Source: Candidatus Neomarinimicrobiota bacterium
GTDB lineage: Bacteria > Fidelibacterota > Fidelibacteria > Fidelibacterales > Fidelibacteraceae
Assembly (NCBI GenBank): GCA_021157965.1
Contig: JAGGVO010000057.1
Coordinates: 1-64,000 of the forward strand
Reading direction: 5' to 3'
DNA: 64,000 nucleotides
Part shown: positions 8,645 through 17,945 of the stretch, one piece after another
Numbering within the stretch: the stretch's first letter is position 1
Layout of the letters: every line of letters starts with the position of its first letter
The notes under the pieces: model-generated
Told to the model about the DNA's origin: nothing
Database searches by the model: none
The model's input: the letters and a program-made list of their open reading frames with translations, nothing else
Position numbers and translations under genes: made by a program

Positions 8645-9670
8645 TTAAATCAACAAATTATCCAGAACCTGCCGGTCCTTTTCGGGAGAAACATGAAAGG
8701 TTTGAAGGGTTTTTCCGTCTTGTGTCAGTGCCACCCGGACAGATTTACTGTTTCGGCCTTTACTATAACGGCCCAGCAGTTCACCCCCTCTCTGCACATC
8801 CGCGTTTGTGAAGGTCCCGGACAAGACACCCACCGCCCCGATTACATCAACACATTCCAGCATAGGCAATCCGGAAGCAATCTCCAAAAGCCGTTTATGT
8901 TCGTTCTCATTTCTTGATATGATCAATTTCAGGGATTCGGAAAGCCTGAAATGCCGTCCCACCCGTAACAATTTCCTGTCGGATTCAGTTACATTTTCTT
9001 TTCCCTTATACCGGAAAAGATCTTTCATCCGTGTTGCATATCCGCCGTCAATCAGGAAACAGTTTGCTCCCCCTGCAACCGACAGATCTTCAAGGCCCCA
9101 CCTGGCAGCCAGTTCAAGCTGACGTTTACGGCTTCTTCCCCTGATATCCTCCAGTAAATCCCGATTTACCAATCCCTCTTTTTCAGGAATGGTAGGCGGA
9201 AGACATTTTGCCGACAAAGGTCTTAACAGACGTCCTTCCAGTCCGCTTTCACGTTCAGAAATTTTCAGTTGGTGGGACAACTGGCTTTTGGAACGCTGAC
9301 CGATGACTTCACCGGTAAAAACGAAGGCTGCTTTTTTTTCATGCATCACCCGGGCTGCCGTTTTTAACATGAGAATCCTGCAATCCAGGCAGGGATTAAT
9401 GTGTTTTCCATAGCCGTGTCGGGGATTTTTTACCATATCCCAGTATTCCTCATGCACCGGGATAATTTCCAGGGGGAATCCCATGTGCCGGGCAATCTCT
9501 GTGATAGAAGGTTTCTCCGCATAAGCATTTGATTTTCCTTCTTCCTCAAACATAGAAGAAAATCCTGTATCAATGACAATTCCCAGCAGTTCCAGATTCT
9601 GCTCCATCATCAGTCGCATAGCCAACAGTGAATCGAGTCCACCGGATATCAGTCCAATTCCGTCAGGCAA
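8645..9670 (-). CDS. PP-loop ATPase, ThiI/MnmA-like tRNA thiolation or related enzyme
   Basis: A protein of 341 residues. The adenylating PP-loop SGGLDSLLAM starts at residue 9, and NPCLDCRI, with a Cys-x-x-Cys, resembles the catalytic cysteine region of MnmA-type sulfur-transfer enzymes. The C-terminal third (from about LLRVGRHFRLSESLKLIISRNENE) resembles the RNA-binding NFACT-R-type domain found in ThiI-like proteins. The start must be a TTG at 9670: an in-frame stop lies two codons upstream and GAAGGGG sits seven bases before the TTG. A role in tRNA sulfur modification is likely, but the nucleoside is unknown. It sits between murQ and a secreted protein with no evident functional link. Confidence 0.72.
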   Translation of the reverse strand: MPDGIGLISGGLDSLLAMRLMMEQNLELLGIVIDTGFSSMFEEEGKSNAYAEKPSITEIARHMGFPLEIIPVHEEYWDMVKNPRHGYGKHINPCLDCRILMLKTAARVMHEKKAAFVFTGEVIGQRSKSQLSHQLKISERESGLEGRLLRPLSAKCLPPTIPEKEGLVNRDLLEDIRGRSRKRQLELAARWGLEDLSVAGGANCFLIDGGYATRMKDLFRYKGKENVTESDRKLLRVGRHFRLSESLKLIISRNENEHKRLLEIASGLPMLECVDVIGAVGVLSGTFTNADVQRGGELLGRYSKGRNSKSVRVALTQDGKTLQTFHVSPEKDRQVLDNLLI

Positions 9671-9722
9671 AAATTAACCCCTTCATGATTTCATGATGTA
9701 ATAGTTTATGTTACGAATGGTA

Positions 9723-10265
9723 TTAGAGTTCGTTCAGATACTTTTGTTGACGTTTTTCCAGTTTTTTCTCAAAATAGGAAATCCATCGATAAGTCATAAT
9801 CATTTTATATTTATAACTCCGTTCAACAAACAGCTCAATTTCCGTATCGTCCAATTCCCAACGGAGAAATAAATCCGTCCCTACCTTTTCCTGAAGTACG
9901 GGTTGTCCATATTTTGCACTGACGCGCCGGATCAATTTTTCCACTTCCTTTTCGGATTTATCGAACATATCAGAAAAGGTCTTCTCATCGGTCAGGAGGT
10001 AAGGCAACTCTGATTGAATGGCTACCGTATGCAGTGAATCCTGTGAAAACACAAAGGTATAAATGGCATCATTTCCCTGAAAAGAGTCGGTAAAAATGAG
10101 TTTTGATTCTGTTTCGTAATAATTATCACCAAAGTATTCCAGGGCAACCTTCCGTGTTGCATTTTTCGAGCTTCCCCAGGGGATATCCCGGTACCCGTCC
10201 CCGGCAGACAGGCTGGAGGAAATGAGCAGAAGCATCGTCAGAAGAAGGGAGAAAGTTGATTTCAT
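9723..10265 (-). CDS. Small secreted protein of unknown function
   Basis: A protein of 180 residues starting at the ATG at 10265, chosen because GGAG lies six bases upstream; an upstream ATG at 10277 has no ribosome site. A signal peptide is clear (MKSTFSLLLTMLLLISSSLSA). The mature part opens with GYRDIPWGSSKNATRKVALEYFG, a pattern that recalls periplasmic proteins beginning with a FRGIPWG-like motif whose role is unknown. It ends in a basic, helical tail. It lies between the NamZ-like gene and the PP-loop gene on the same strand. I assign no function. Confidence 0.7.
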   Translation of the reverse strand: MKSTFSLLLTMLLLISSSLSAGDGYRDIPWGSSKNATRKVALEYFGDNYYETESKLIFTDSFQGNDAIYTFVFSQDSLHTVAIQSELPYLLTDEKTFSDMFDKSEKEVEKLIRRVSAKYGQPVLQEKVGTDLFLRWELDDTEIELFVERSYKYKMIMTYRWISYFEKKLEKRQQKYLNEL

Positions 10266-10325
10266 CAAAGACTCCATGCTTTTCTATGAAAATAGTTTTA
10301 TTCACTCATAAAATCAACTGCAGCT

Positions 10326-11576
10326 TTAACGATAAAGCGAATACTTTTCTTTCAGGGGAAGAAAGTCTTCCACATCCTGGCGGACACGCATCATGAGGTT
10401 TTCAAAGGAAAGTTCGCCTTTCATAGCCTGGTTTAGAGATTCCTGTCCCCAAAGGCGGTTTGCCCATTCGGGTCGGGATATTTCAAATGCCTCCGGATAG
10501 AGTTTATTCAGAGTTCTCAGCAAGGTTATGCCAAAAGTTACCGATTCAAAGGCTTCATAGTCGGTGACCGTAAGGCATATTCCTTCAATTTCCACATTTT
10601 CAAATTTCGGATTTGTGGCCTTACCCGGCAGATCGACAGGAGTGAATGAAACCGGTTCGATGTTCAGTCCTTCAATGTTCAAAGCCTTGAGTGCTTCGGC
10701 CAGTTCCTCACCCTGAATAAAATCAGCACCGATCCATTCAAAGGCATGATCTGTCCCCCTCCCTTCAGACACATTGGTGGCTTCAAGCAGACAGAGCCCC
10801 GGATACAATGTGGCCTGATTCATTCCACCGATATTGGGTGAGGGGTCGATCCATGTCAGTCCGGTTTCCTGCCAGAACATTTTCGGCTGCCAGTTTTTCA
10901 TGGCAATAACCGTCAAATCAAGGGCTTCGGCTTCATGGATCCAGCCTTCCCCTTTAATCATTTGAGCCAGCTCACCCACTGTGAGTCCATGACGAATCGG
11001 AATGGGGTACATTCCCACAAAGGATTTCCATTGTATATCCAGAAGAGGGCCCTCCACCCATCCTCCCAGGGGGTTGGGTCGATCAAGAATAATCACAGGA
11101 ATGCCGTTTTCCGCCCCGGCTTCCATGATATTTCCCATCGTTGAGATATAGGTATAAAACCGCGCACCCACATCCTGAATATCAAAGACCAGAATGTCCA
11201 CATCCTGCAACATGTCGGGCGTTGGTTTTCGGGTGGATCCGTAAATGCTGTATATGCGCGCACCCGTTTGGGAATCAATCCCCTCGGTAATGTGTTCTCC
11301 GGCTTCTGCAGTCCCCCGAAAACCATGTTCCGGTGCAAAAATCGCCGTCAGGTTTACATCTTCCAGGGCATGGATGATATCTGATAAATGTTCCCCCTTC
11401 CTGTTATACGCAGTATGGTTCGTGACTATACCTACATTTTTGCCCTTCAGCAGGGTGCATCCCTCTTGAGTTAAAATATCCAGGCCGGTTTGGGTTTGCC
11501 GGGTCCTGTTTGAACTGCAACTCAATAATCCTGTCAAAATGACAAGAAAAAATATAAAAACAGCCGTTCTTTTCAT
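10326..11576 (-). CDS. namZ: Exo-beta-N-acetylmuramidase NamZ-like lipoprotein (DUF1343)
   Basis: A protein of 416 residues. A lipoprotein signal ends in the lipobox LLSC near residue 20, so it is probably membrane anchored. The body matches DUF1343: GKNVGIVTNHTAYN, IFAPEHGFRG, SIYGSTRKPT, VFDIQDVGARFYTYISTM, LDRPNPLGG and EGRGTDHAFEWIGA. Characterised family members release MurNAc from the non-reducing end of peptidoglycan fragments. AAGGAG lies nine bases before the ATG. It is the first gene of a minus-strand group that ends with murQ, which fits a pathway of MurNAc release outside and ether cleavage inside. Promoters here diverge from the GNAT gene. Confidence 0.9.
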   Translation of the reverse strand: MKRTAVFIFFLVILTGLLSCSSNRTRQTQTGLDILTQEGCTLLKGKNVGIVTNHTAYNRKGEHLSDIIHALEDVNLTAIFAPEHGFRGTAEAGEHITEGIDSQTGARIYSIYGSTRKPTPDMLQDVDILVFDIQDVGARFYTYISTMGNIMEAGAENGIPVIILDRPNPLGGWVEGPLLDIQWKSFVGMYPIPIRHGLTVGELAQMIKGEGWIHEAEALDLTVIAMKNWQPKMFWQETGLTWIDPSPNIGGMNQATLYPGLCLLEATNVSEGRGTDHAFEWIGADFIQGEELAEALKALNIEGLNIEPVSFTPVDLPGKATNPKFENVEIEGICLTVTDYEAFESVTFGITLLRTLNKLYPEAFEISRPEWANRLWGQESLNQAMKGELSFENLMMRVRQDVEDFLPLKEKYSLYR

Positions 11577-11601
11577 GTGAAATAACTCCTTAGTTGTTTA
11601 T

Positions 11602-11631
11602 TTTACATACATTCACAGATAAATTTATTAT
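11602..11631 (+). promoter_or_regulatory. Candidate sigma-70-type promoter for the GNAT-SDR-nfeD-slipin genes
   Basis: TTTACA and TATTAT are separated by 18 bases, each five of six to the classical consensus. They lie 44 bases before the chosen start of the plus-strand GNAT gene, in the gap between divergent genes. This is a visual match only. Confidence 0.42.
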
Positions 11632-11675
11632 GTTGCACGATACAATGACACAATAATTTTCATAAGGAAATGCAC

Positions 11676-12821
11676 ATGAAAGCTCAACTTGATCATCAGG
11701 GCATTACTATTGTTCCTGTAAAAACAAAACGGCAATTGCGTAAATTCATCATGTTTCCCTGGAAAATTTACAAGAAGGATCCGAATTGGGTTCCGCCGGT
11801 CATTTCCGAGCAGAAAAAGTTCTTCAACAAAAAGAAAAATCCCTATTTCAGGCATTCTGAAGCCCAGTTGTTTTTGGCTTACCGGATGCGCCAGGTCATC
11901 GGGAGGATATCTGCACACACCAATACGCGCCATAATCAGTTTCATCATGACAGGACCGGTTTTATTGGTTTTTTTGAATGCATCAACAGCCTCCGGGGAG
12001 CAGCAGCCCTTTTCAATGCGGCAGAACTGTGGTTAAAAGAAAAGGGGTGCGACAGGATATGGGGACCTGAAAACTTTTCAGTTAATCACAATGTAGGATT
12101 ACTGATTCAGGGATTTAACAAGCCGCCCGTATTTGAAATGACCTATAACCCAAAATATTATATTCGTTTATTTGAGGGATCGGGTTTTACAAAGATCCAG
12201 GATTTGTATGCCTGGAAAGCCAATCTTGAGGAAAAACCGCCGAAAAAAATTCAGGATGTGGCATTACTGGCCCGGACGATGCCGGGACTGGTTGTCAGGA
12301 AGATCGATACCAAACACGTCCAGAAAGAAGCGGAAAAGATTATATCCATTTACAATCAGGCATGGGATAAAAACTGGGGTGCCGTTCCACTGACTCCGGA
12401 AGAAGCCAAAAAAACCATTCATGACCTGTTGAAAATTGCCAATCCCGATTATTTATGGATTGCTGAAATCAACGGACAGGCTGTTGGAACAGCTATTTGC
12501 CTGCCAAACGTTAACGAGCAGCTGATTCATTTGAACGGCCGGCTTTTATCACCACGGACCATCCGGATGATGATCCGCCATAAAAACAAATTTGAATCGT
12601 ATCGCGTATTTATCATGGGTGTACTGGAAGAGTTCAGACATTTTGGTATTGACAGTCTGATGTATCACATGCTATACGAACAGGCATTAAAAGACGGGGT
12701 AAAATGGGCGGAAATGTCCTGGATTCTCGAAAGCAATACAGTCATGAACCATATTATTGCGAGCCTGGGTGCTGAACGATATAAAACATACAGGATTTAT
12801 GAAAGGAAGATTGTGGAATGA
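11676..12821 (+). CDS. GNAT-like N-acetyltransferase family protein
   Basis: A protein of 381 residues. I use the ATG at 11676 because AAGGA lies seven bases upstream; the ATG six bases earlier is too close to it. The N-terminal part carries the hallmark KDPNWVPPV followed by HSEAQLFLAYR and GRISAHTN, and GFFECINS. The C-terminal half has a GNAT-type fold signature around LWIAEINGQAVGTAIC and a bulged acceptor-like helix. Proteins of this family are widespread and unstudied, usually called N-acetyltransferases. The stop overlaps the SDR gene start in ATGA, and nfeD and slipin follow, so all four probably form one operon. The substrate is unknown. Confidence 0.7.
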   Translation: MKAQLDHQGITIVPVKTKRQLRKFIMFPWKIYKKDPNWVPPVISEQKKFFNKKKNPYFRHSEAQLFLAYRMRQVIGRISAHTNTRHNQFHHDRTGFIGFFECINSLRGAAALFNAAELWLKEKGCDRIWGPENFSVNHNVGLLIQGFNKPPVFEMTYNPKYYIRLFEGSGFTKIQDLYAWKANLEEKPPKKIQDVALLARTMPGLVVRKIDTKHVQKEAEKIISIYNQAWDKNWGAVPLTPEEAKKTIHDLLKIANPDYLWIAEINGQAVGTAICLPNVNEQLIHLNGRLLSPRTIRMMIRHKNKFESYRVFIMGVLEEFRHFGIDSLMYHMLYEQALKDGVKWAEMSWILESNTVMNHIIASLGAERYKTYRIYERKIVE

Positions 12822-13801
12822 GTCGAATTTTCTTAACAGGAGGAACCGGGTTTATCGGCCGGCATCTGACCGGGCTTTTACTGGATCAGGGTTATGAAGT
12901 GATTCTTTTAATGCATCACCGGAATTATACAGGCAAGTCCCATCCCAACCTTACCCTGGTCCGGGGGGATATTCGGGAGCCCAAATCGTGGGAAAACAGT
13001 CTGAAAATATGTGATGCAGTCATTCATCTGGCCGGATCCGTCAGTGAGACAAGTCTTTACAGGTATATCAGGCACAACAGTGAACCTACCAGGATTCTGG
13101 CAGAGGCTACCTCCCGCATCCCCAAAATCCGACAATTCATATTTATCAGCTCTCTTGCAGCTGCAGGTCCATCCAAACCGGGACACCCCCTTTCGGAATA
13201 CCAGCTGGCAAATCCGGTCAGTGATTACGGGAAATCCAAGCTCATGGGGGAAAGCCGCCTTCTCTTTTCCTCCGGGGATTTTCAAAAAGTGGTCATCCGT
13301 CCGCCTGCCGTATATGGCCCGGGAGATCGAGGTTTTTTAAAAGTATTTCAAATGATACACCACAGGATCAAACCTGTTGTTCATAAAGGCATTCAGGAGC
13401 TTTCTATGATTCACGTCAGCGATTTGTGCTCCATGATCACCGGACTTATCCTGAATCCCCGTCTGAACCATGACGAGATCTTCTATGTCAACGACGGCAC
13501 AGATATTCATAATTTGAACGATCTGCTCACCCAATTGGAAACGGTGATGGAAAAACGGGCTATTCCCGTACCCATTACCCGATTCATGATGGGAAGTACC
13601 GCCTATATTTCCGGTTTAGCCGGCACCATAAGGGGAAAAGCACCCCTGGTAAATATGAGTAAATACAGGGAATTAAAACAACCTGCCTGGTGTTGTAAAA
13701 GCGAAAAAATACTGAGTTTCCTGGAATACACCATCAAATATCCTCTGGAGATTGGACTCAGAGATACCTACAATTGGTACAGGCACCATCAATGGTTATA
13801 A
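12818..13801 (+). CDS. NAD-dependent epimerase/dehydratase (extended SDR)
   Basis: A protein of 327 residues. The dinucleotide-binding motif FLTGGTGFIGRHL is at the extreme N-terminus, VIHLAGSVSE near residue 70, FISSLAAAGP and the catalytic YGKSK around 130-150, then VIRPPAVYGPGDRG. This is an atypical extended SDR of the kind acting on nucleotide sugars, sterols or quinone-like substrates. Nothing in the motifs fixes the substrate. It is joined to the upstream GNAT gene by ATGA overlap and its stop lies one base before the nfeD start. Confidence 0.8.
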   Translation: MSRIFLTGGTGFIGRHLTGLLLDQGYEVILLMHHRNYTGKSHPNLTLVRGDIREPKSWENSLKICDAVIHLAGSVSETSLYRYIRHNSEPTRILAEATSRIPKIRQFIFISSLAAAGPSKPGHPLSEYQLANPVSDYGKSKLMGESRLLFSSGDFQKVVIRPPAVYGPGDRGFLKVFQMIHHRIKPVVHKGIQELSMIHVSDLCSMITGLILNPRLNHDEIFYVNDGTDIHNLNDLLTQLETVMEKRAIPVPITRFMMGSTAYISGLAGTIRGKAPLVNMSKYRELKQPAWCCKSEKILSFLEYTIKYPLEIGLRDTYNWYRHHQWL

Positions 13802-13802
13802 C

Positions 13803-15104
13803 ATGAAAAAAATCTCCACATCATTTGCGTTGTTATGCATTCCGTTCCTTCTGTACGGGGGCGTCATATACAATGTCCATTTAGACGGCATTATCAATCC
13901 GGCTTCATCCCGATATATCGAAAACAGCCTGGAATTGGCCGTTAAGGATTCGGCTCTCTGTTTTATTCTTGAAATGGATACGCCGGGTGGACTCATGACG
14001 GCCATGAAGGATATTATAAAAACGGAGTTAAATTCACCCATCCCGTTTATCGTATATATTGCCCCTTCAGGAGCACAAGCCGCTTCAGCCGGTGTTTTTA
14101 TAACCCTGGCGTCTCATTATGCAGCTATGGCGCCCGGGACCAATATTGGTGCAGCCCACCCGGTTCCGGCAGGCGGCGGGGGTGGCATATTCGGCGGACA
14201 AGCCCGGGACAGCCTGAATATTATGGGTAAAAAGACTGAGAATGATGCCGTATCTTACATCCGTTCCCTGGCGGAAAAGACAGGCCGTAATGCAGAGTGG
14301 GCAGAAGATGCTGTCAGAAAATCCGTGTCAATAACGGCTAATGAAGCAGTGGCATTACATGTTGTGGATACTGTAGCCGCAAATCTCAAATCCCTTCTGA
14401 ATATTCTCCGGGGAAAAAGCTTTCAGGTCAATGAAAAAACGGTCACACTCCCCGAGAATCTGCCTGATCAAAAAGTAATACAGCGTGAAATGTCCTGGAC
14501 AGACCGCCTCCTGGATGCCTTCAGCAATCCCAATATTGCTTATATTTTTCTCATGCTGGGTTTTTACGGGCTCTTTTTTGAGATAACCCATCCCGGATCA
14601 GTCTTTCCCGGTGTGTTGGGTGTCCTCTTTTTATTGATTGCCTTTTTTTCATTTCAGATGCTTCCGGTGAATTATGCGGGGATTGCCCTGATTCTTTTCG
14701 GGATAATCCTGTTGATTCTGGAAGTGAATATTGTCAGTTTCGGATTATTAACCATAGGAGGACTTGCGGCAATGCTCATCGGATCAACTATGCTGATTGA
14801 TTCCCCTGATCCTCTGATTCAGATATCAAAGGGAATTATTTATCCGGTTGTCATCTTAACAGCCTTGTTTATCATCGTGGTGGTACGCTTGGTTGTGAAA
14901 GCTATGAAAAACCGCCCCATAACCGGTTTTGAAGGTCTCATTAGCCTGAAAGGTACAGCCGAAACAGAAATATCTCCATTAGGAGGAACTGTTTTTGTGA
15001 ACGGTGAAATCTGGAAAGCCGTAGCGGATGAGACAATTTCGAAAGGGACATCAATCGAAGTTCTCGAAGTTAATAACATGATTTTAAAAGTAAAAAAAGT
15101 CTAA
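13803..15104 (+). CDS. nfeD: NfeD family membrane-bound serine protease
   Basis: A protein of 433 residues starting at the ATG at 13803, which gives a clean signal peptide (MKKISTSFALLCIPFLLYGG). A ClpP-like protease domain follows, with MDTPGG and SGAQAASAG containing the probable nucleophile Ser95, and a KTENDAV segment whose Lys144 is the likely dyad lysine. Residues about 245-375 hold four to five membrane segments, and the last 60 form the OB-fold typical of NfeD (GLISLKGTAETEISPLGG). NfeD proteases cleave the C-terminal region of their partner stomatin or slipin. That partner is encoded 12 bp downstream, so the functional pairing is well supported by context. Confidence 0.93.
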   Translation: MKKISTSFALLCIPFLLYGGVIYNVHLDGIINPASSRYIENSLELAVKDSALCFILEMDTPGGLMTAMKDIIKTELNSPIPFIVYIAPSGAQAASAGVFITLASHYAAMAPGTNIGAAHPVPAGGGGGIFGGQARDSLNIMGKKTENDAVSYIRSLAEKTGRNAEWAEDAVRKSVSITANEAVALHVVDTVAANLKSLLNILRGKSFQVNEKTVTLPENLPDQKVIQREMSWTDRLLDAFSNPNIAYIFLMLGFYGLFFEITHPGSVFPGVLGVLFLLIAFFSFQMLPVNYAGIALILFGIILLILEVNIVSFGLLTIGGLAAMLIGSTMLIDSPDPLIQISKGIIYPVVILTALFIIVVVRLVVKAMKNRPITGFEGLISLKGTAETEISPLGGTVFVNGEIWKAVADETISKGTSIEVLEVNNMILKVKKV

Positions 15105-15116
15105 AGGAGGCATACT

Positions 15117-15908
15117 ATGTTTTCTCCATCCTTCTTTCCCATGTTAACGGTTGCGATTATTGTTATTTTGTTTCTTTCATCGGCGGTTCATGTTCTGAAA
15201 GAGTATGAACGGGGTGTTATATTCCGTTTAGGACGTTTAATTAAAACCAAGGGGCCCGGACTGATTATTGTTATCCCTTTTGTGGATAAACTGGTAAAAG
15301 TCTCTTTGAGAACTGTGGTTATGGATGTACCCGAGCAGGATATCATCACAAAAGATAATGTATCCGTCAAAGTAAACGCCGTTATCTATTTCAGAGTTCT
15401 GAATCCGGAAAAGGCCGTGGTACAGGTTGAGGATTACTATTTTGCCACATCCCAGCTTTCCCAGACAACGCTCCGATCCATTCTGGGACAGAGTGAACTG
15501 GATGAATTGCTGTCAGACCGGGACAAAATCAATCATTCCCTGCAGGAGATCATAGACCGCCAGACCGATCCCTGGGGTGTTAAAGTGGCCAATGTGGAAA
15601 TTAAACATGTTGATTTACCTGTTGAGATGCAGCGTTCCATGGCCAAACAGGCCGAGGCCGAGCGTGAACGTCGGGCAAAGATCATTGCGGCCGAAGGGGA
15701 ATTTCAGGCGGCCCAGAAACTCAGTGATGCAGCGGAAATTATTGACGAACACCCCTCGGCTATCCAGCTCAGGTATCTGCAGACACTCATTGAAATTTCC
15801 AGCGAAAACAATACAACAACCATATTCCCCCTCCCCCTGGATATTTTTGAACCGTTCAAACGTTTTTTTGAAAAAAAAACATTGAAAGCTGATCAGAAAA
15901 AAACCTGA
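15117..15908 (+). CDS. Slipin (SPFH/stomatin family) membrane protein
   Basis: A protein of 263 residues. One N-terminal membrane segment (residues about 8-27) is followed by an SPFH domain with [24 protein letters not shown] and [16 protein letters not shown] charged coiled-coil arm ([17 protein letters not shown]) and a C-terminal helical stretch follow. An AGGAGG-type ribosome site precedes the ATG. Slipins form oligomeric membrane scaffolds and are substrates of the NfeD protease encoded immediately upstream. The last 16 bases overlap the end of the convergent mqnA gene. Confidence 0.94.
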   Translation: MFSPSFFPMLTVAIIVILFLSSAVHVLKEYERGVIFRLGRLIKTKGPGLIIVIPFVDKLVKVSLRTVVMDVPEQDIITKDNVSVKVNAVIYFRVLNPEKAVVQVEDYYFATSQLSQTTLRSILGQSELDELLSDRDKINHSLQEIIDRQTDPWGVKVANVEIKHVDLPVEMQRSMAKQAEAERERRAKIIAAEGEFQAAQKLSDAAEIIDEHPSAIQLRYLQTLIEISSENNTTTIFPLPLDIFEPFKRFFEKKTLKADQKKT

Positions 15909-16696
15909 TAAGTATTCGCACGGCGTATAAGTCCGTATTTAACACACAATTCCTGAAACAGCTGAACCCCGGATTGAACCTGTTCGGGGTTTAGTATATG
16001 GCAGATATTTTTTGTCAGATAGTGCAATAATTCGGATTCAGGAATATTCAACTGCCGGCTCCATGAATGAACCCATATCTGCTGTTGCCTTTTCCAGATA
16101 GAATAATTTTCATGTAACCAAAGGTGAACCGGCATCAAATCTTCTTTTTCAAAAGCAGCGATCACGGCATAAATAAAAGGAGTGCCAAACGTATCTTTCC
16201 ACCATTTCCCCAGATCGATGTGAACCGGCAAATCCGGGATACCCGGCTGAAAATTATCATCACCAATCAACAAAAAAGCGTCAATATCTTTTCGTAAAAG
16301 CATGGCTTCAAAAGGCAGGGACACATAGCGAATATTCCGATATCCAGTGTCATTTAAAAGAATTTTAAGCATGCGGACGGAAGTCCGGCTTTTAGTATCC
16401 AGGGCAATCAAGGCACCGTCTTCCAGCTTTTTTTGACTATAAAGGCAGACAGAGCGGACGGGGCCGTCGCTGGCAATGACATAGTGACCTGACATGAAAG
16501 GCAAAGTATTTTCAAAAAAAGAATATGTGGGAATCATGGCCACATCAAGGGCATGTTGAAGCAACTTTTTATAAAGCAGTGGCGGTTCTGCCAGCATCAG
16601 CTTCACATTCAAATCCGAATCCCTTTCAGGCGGCAGTGCACGGACTAAAGGATAGGCATTGATAAAATCAATACCCCCCAAACGAATCGTTTTCAT
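15893..16696 (-). CDS. mqnA: Chorismate dehydratase, futalosine menaquinone pathway
   Basis: A protein of 267 residues of the periplasmic-binding-protein fold used by MqnA. Recognisable parts are [59 protein letters not shown] and the LIGDDNF region that follows. MqnA removes water from chorismate to give 3-enolpyruvyl-benzoate. Its ATG overlaps the mqnE stop in ATGA, so the two consecutive enzymes are coupled. The 3' end overlaps the convergent slipin gene by 16 bases. MqnB, MqnC and MqnD are not in the window. Confidence 0.92.
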   Translation of the reverse strand: MKTIRLGGIDFINAYPLVRALPPERDSDLNVKLMLAEPPLLYKKLLQHALDVAMIPTYSFFENTLPFMSGHYVIASDGPVRSVCLYSQKKLEDGALIALDTKSRTSVRMLKILLNDTGYRNIRYVSLPFEAMLLRKDIDAFLLIGDDNFQPGIPDLPVHIDLGKWWKDTFGTPFIYAVIAAFEKEDLMPVHLWLHENYSIWKRQQQIWVHSWSRQLNIPESELLHYLTKNICHILNPEQVQSGVQLFQELCVKYGLIRRANTYQVFF

Positions 16697-17805
16697 CGGT
16701 CATTCCTTATTTCCCGAAAAAAGGTATCCCTTTCAACGGGAATATATCCGGCAGAACGGATCAGTGCTTTCAGTTCATTGACGGTCATGGCGGACCGGGT
16801 CTTGGCACCGGCTTCATGGGCCACATGTTCTTCAATCACCGTTCCATCAATATCATCGGCACCAAAATTCAGGGCTGTCTGGGCCACAGGCGGGGTCAGA
16901 TAGATCCAGAAAGCTTTTACATGGGGGATATTATCCAGCATCAAACGGCTCACAGCCTGAACTTTCAAATCATCCCCCGCATGGGTTCTTTTTCCTTTCA
17001 GGGCATTATTAAAGGGCTGGTATGGCAAGGGGATAAAATTGAGGATTCCCCCGGTCTCATCCTGCAATTCCCGTATCCGAATCATATGATCCACCCGTTC
17101 TTCCGGAGTTTCAACATGGCCGTACAACATGGTAGCATTACTTTTCAGGCCCATTTTGTGAGCTATCTTTGTAACTTCAATCCATCGTTCGGCGGAAATT
17201 TTTTCAGGACAGAGAATTTTCCGCACCCTGGGTGCAAAGAGTTCCGCACCCCCTCCCGGCATGGCCTGCAATCCGGCTTCAATTAAATCCTCAAGGACAC
17301 GTTCAACAGTTTTGCCGGAAATTTGGGAAAAGTAGTCAATTTCAACGACATCAAACATTTTTAACACGGCTTTCGGCCGGTGTGCCTTTAATAATCGAAT
17401 CATTTCCAGGTAATAATCAAAGGGCAGATCAGGATGCAGTCCACCCACCACATGAATCTCACTAATCGGTTCGCCGAGATGATCCCGAACTTTTTTTTCA
17501 ATATCCGCAAGTGAAAGGGTATAGGCACCGGTCGTATTCCGTTTCCTGTGAAAAGCGCAAAAAGCACAGTGGTTTACACAGATATTGGAATAATTAATCA
17601 CCTGATTCCGGATGTAATAGGCTTTATGATTAGAGACACTTTCCCGTCGAATGTTGGCAAGATAACCAGCCACAGGGAGCGAAACATCGCGAAACAGGCG
17701 GACACCCTCTTCAAAAGAAAGGCGCTGACCTGTCAAAACCTTTTCTGCCAGGGATTCAAATCCTTTAAAATAAATTTGATGTGCTGATGTAAGAGCCTGT
17801 GTCAT
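16693..17805 (-). CDS. mqnE: Aminofutalosine synthase (radical SAM)
   Basis: A protein of 370 residues. The radical-SAM cluster motif CVNHCAFCAF lies near residue 76. It is followed by EIHVVGGLHPDLPFDYY, MPGGGAELFAPRVR, MLYGHVETPEERVDH, and the C-terminal DIDGTVIEEHVAHEAGAKT with VERDTFF. The last block is the form seen in MqnE rather than MqnC, which I used to choose between them. It joins the MqnA product to S-adenosylmethionine to form aminofutalosine. The ATG at 17805 faces a 140 bp divergent gap that must hold its promoter. Confidence 0.9.
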   Translation of the reverse strand: MTQALTSAHQIYFKGFESLAEKVLTGQRLSFEEGVRLFRDVSLPVAGYLANIRRESVSNHKAYYIRNQVINYSNICVNHCAFCAFHRKRNTTGAYTLSLADIEKKVRDHLGEPISEIHVVGGLHPDLPFDYYLEMIRLLKAHRPKAVLKMFDVVEIDYFSQISGKTVERVLEDLIEAGLQAMPGGGAELFAPRVRKILCPEKISAERWIEVTKIAHKMGLKSNATMLYGHVETPEERVDHMIRIRELQDETGGILNFIPLPYQPFNNALKGKRTHAGDDLKVQAVSRLMLDNIPHVKAFWIYLTPPVAQTALNFGADDIDGTVIEEHVAHEAGAKTRSAMTVNELKALIRSAGYIPVERDTFFREIRNDR

Positions 17806-17892
17806 GAAAACCTTTATATCATTTACAGGAAGAATTTACATCATTCGTGCCGGATCTGAAATAAAAGCCATTATCGAGTCCTGAATTGTCTT

Positions 17893-17921
17893 TTGAAATA
17901 CATCATATAAGACATTAAATT
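17893..17921 (+). promoter_or_regulatory. Candidate promoter for the gltX gene group
   Basis: TTGAAA and TAAATT are separated by 17 bases, 24 bases before the start of the first small gene. The leader would be short but contains a good GGAGA ribosome site. Visual match only. Confidence 0.35.
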
Positions 17922-17945
17922 AAGATATAAATATGGAGAAAACAT

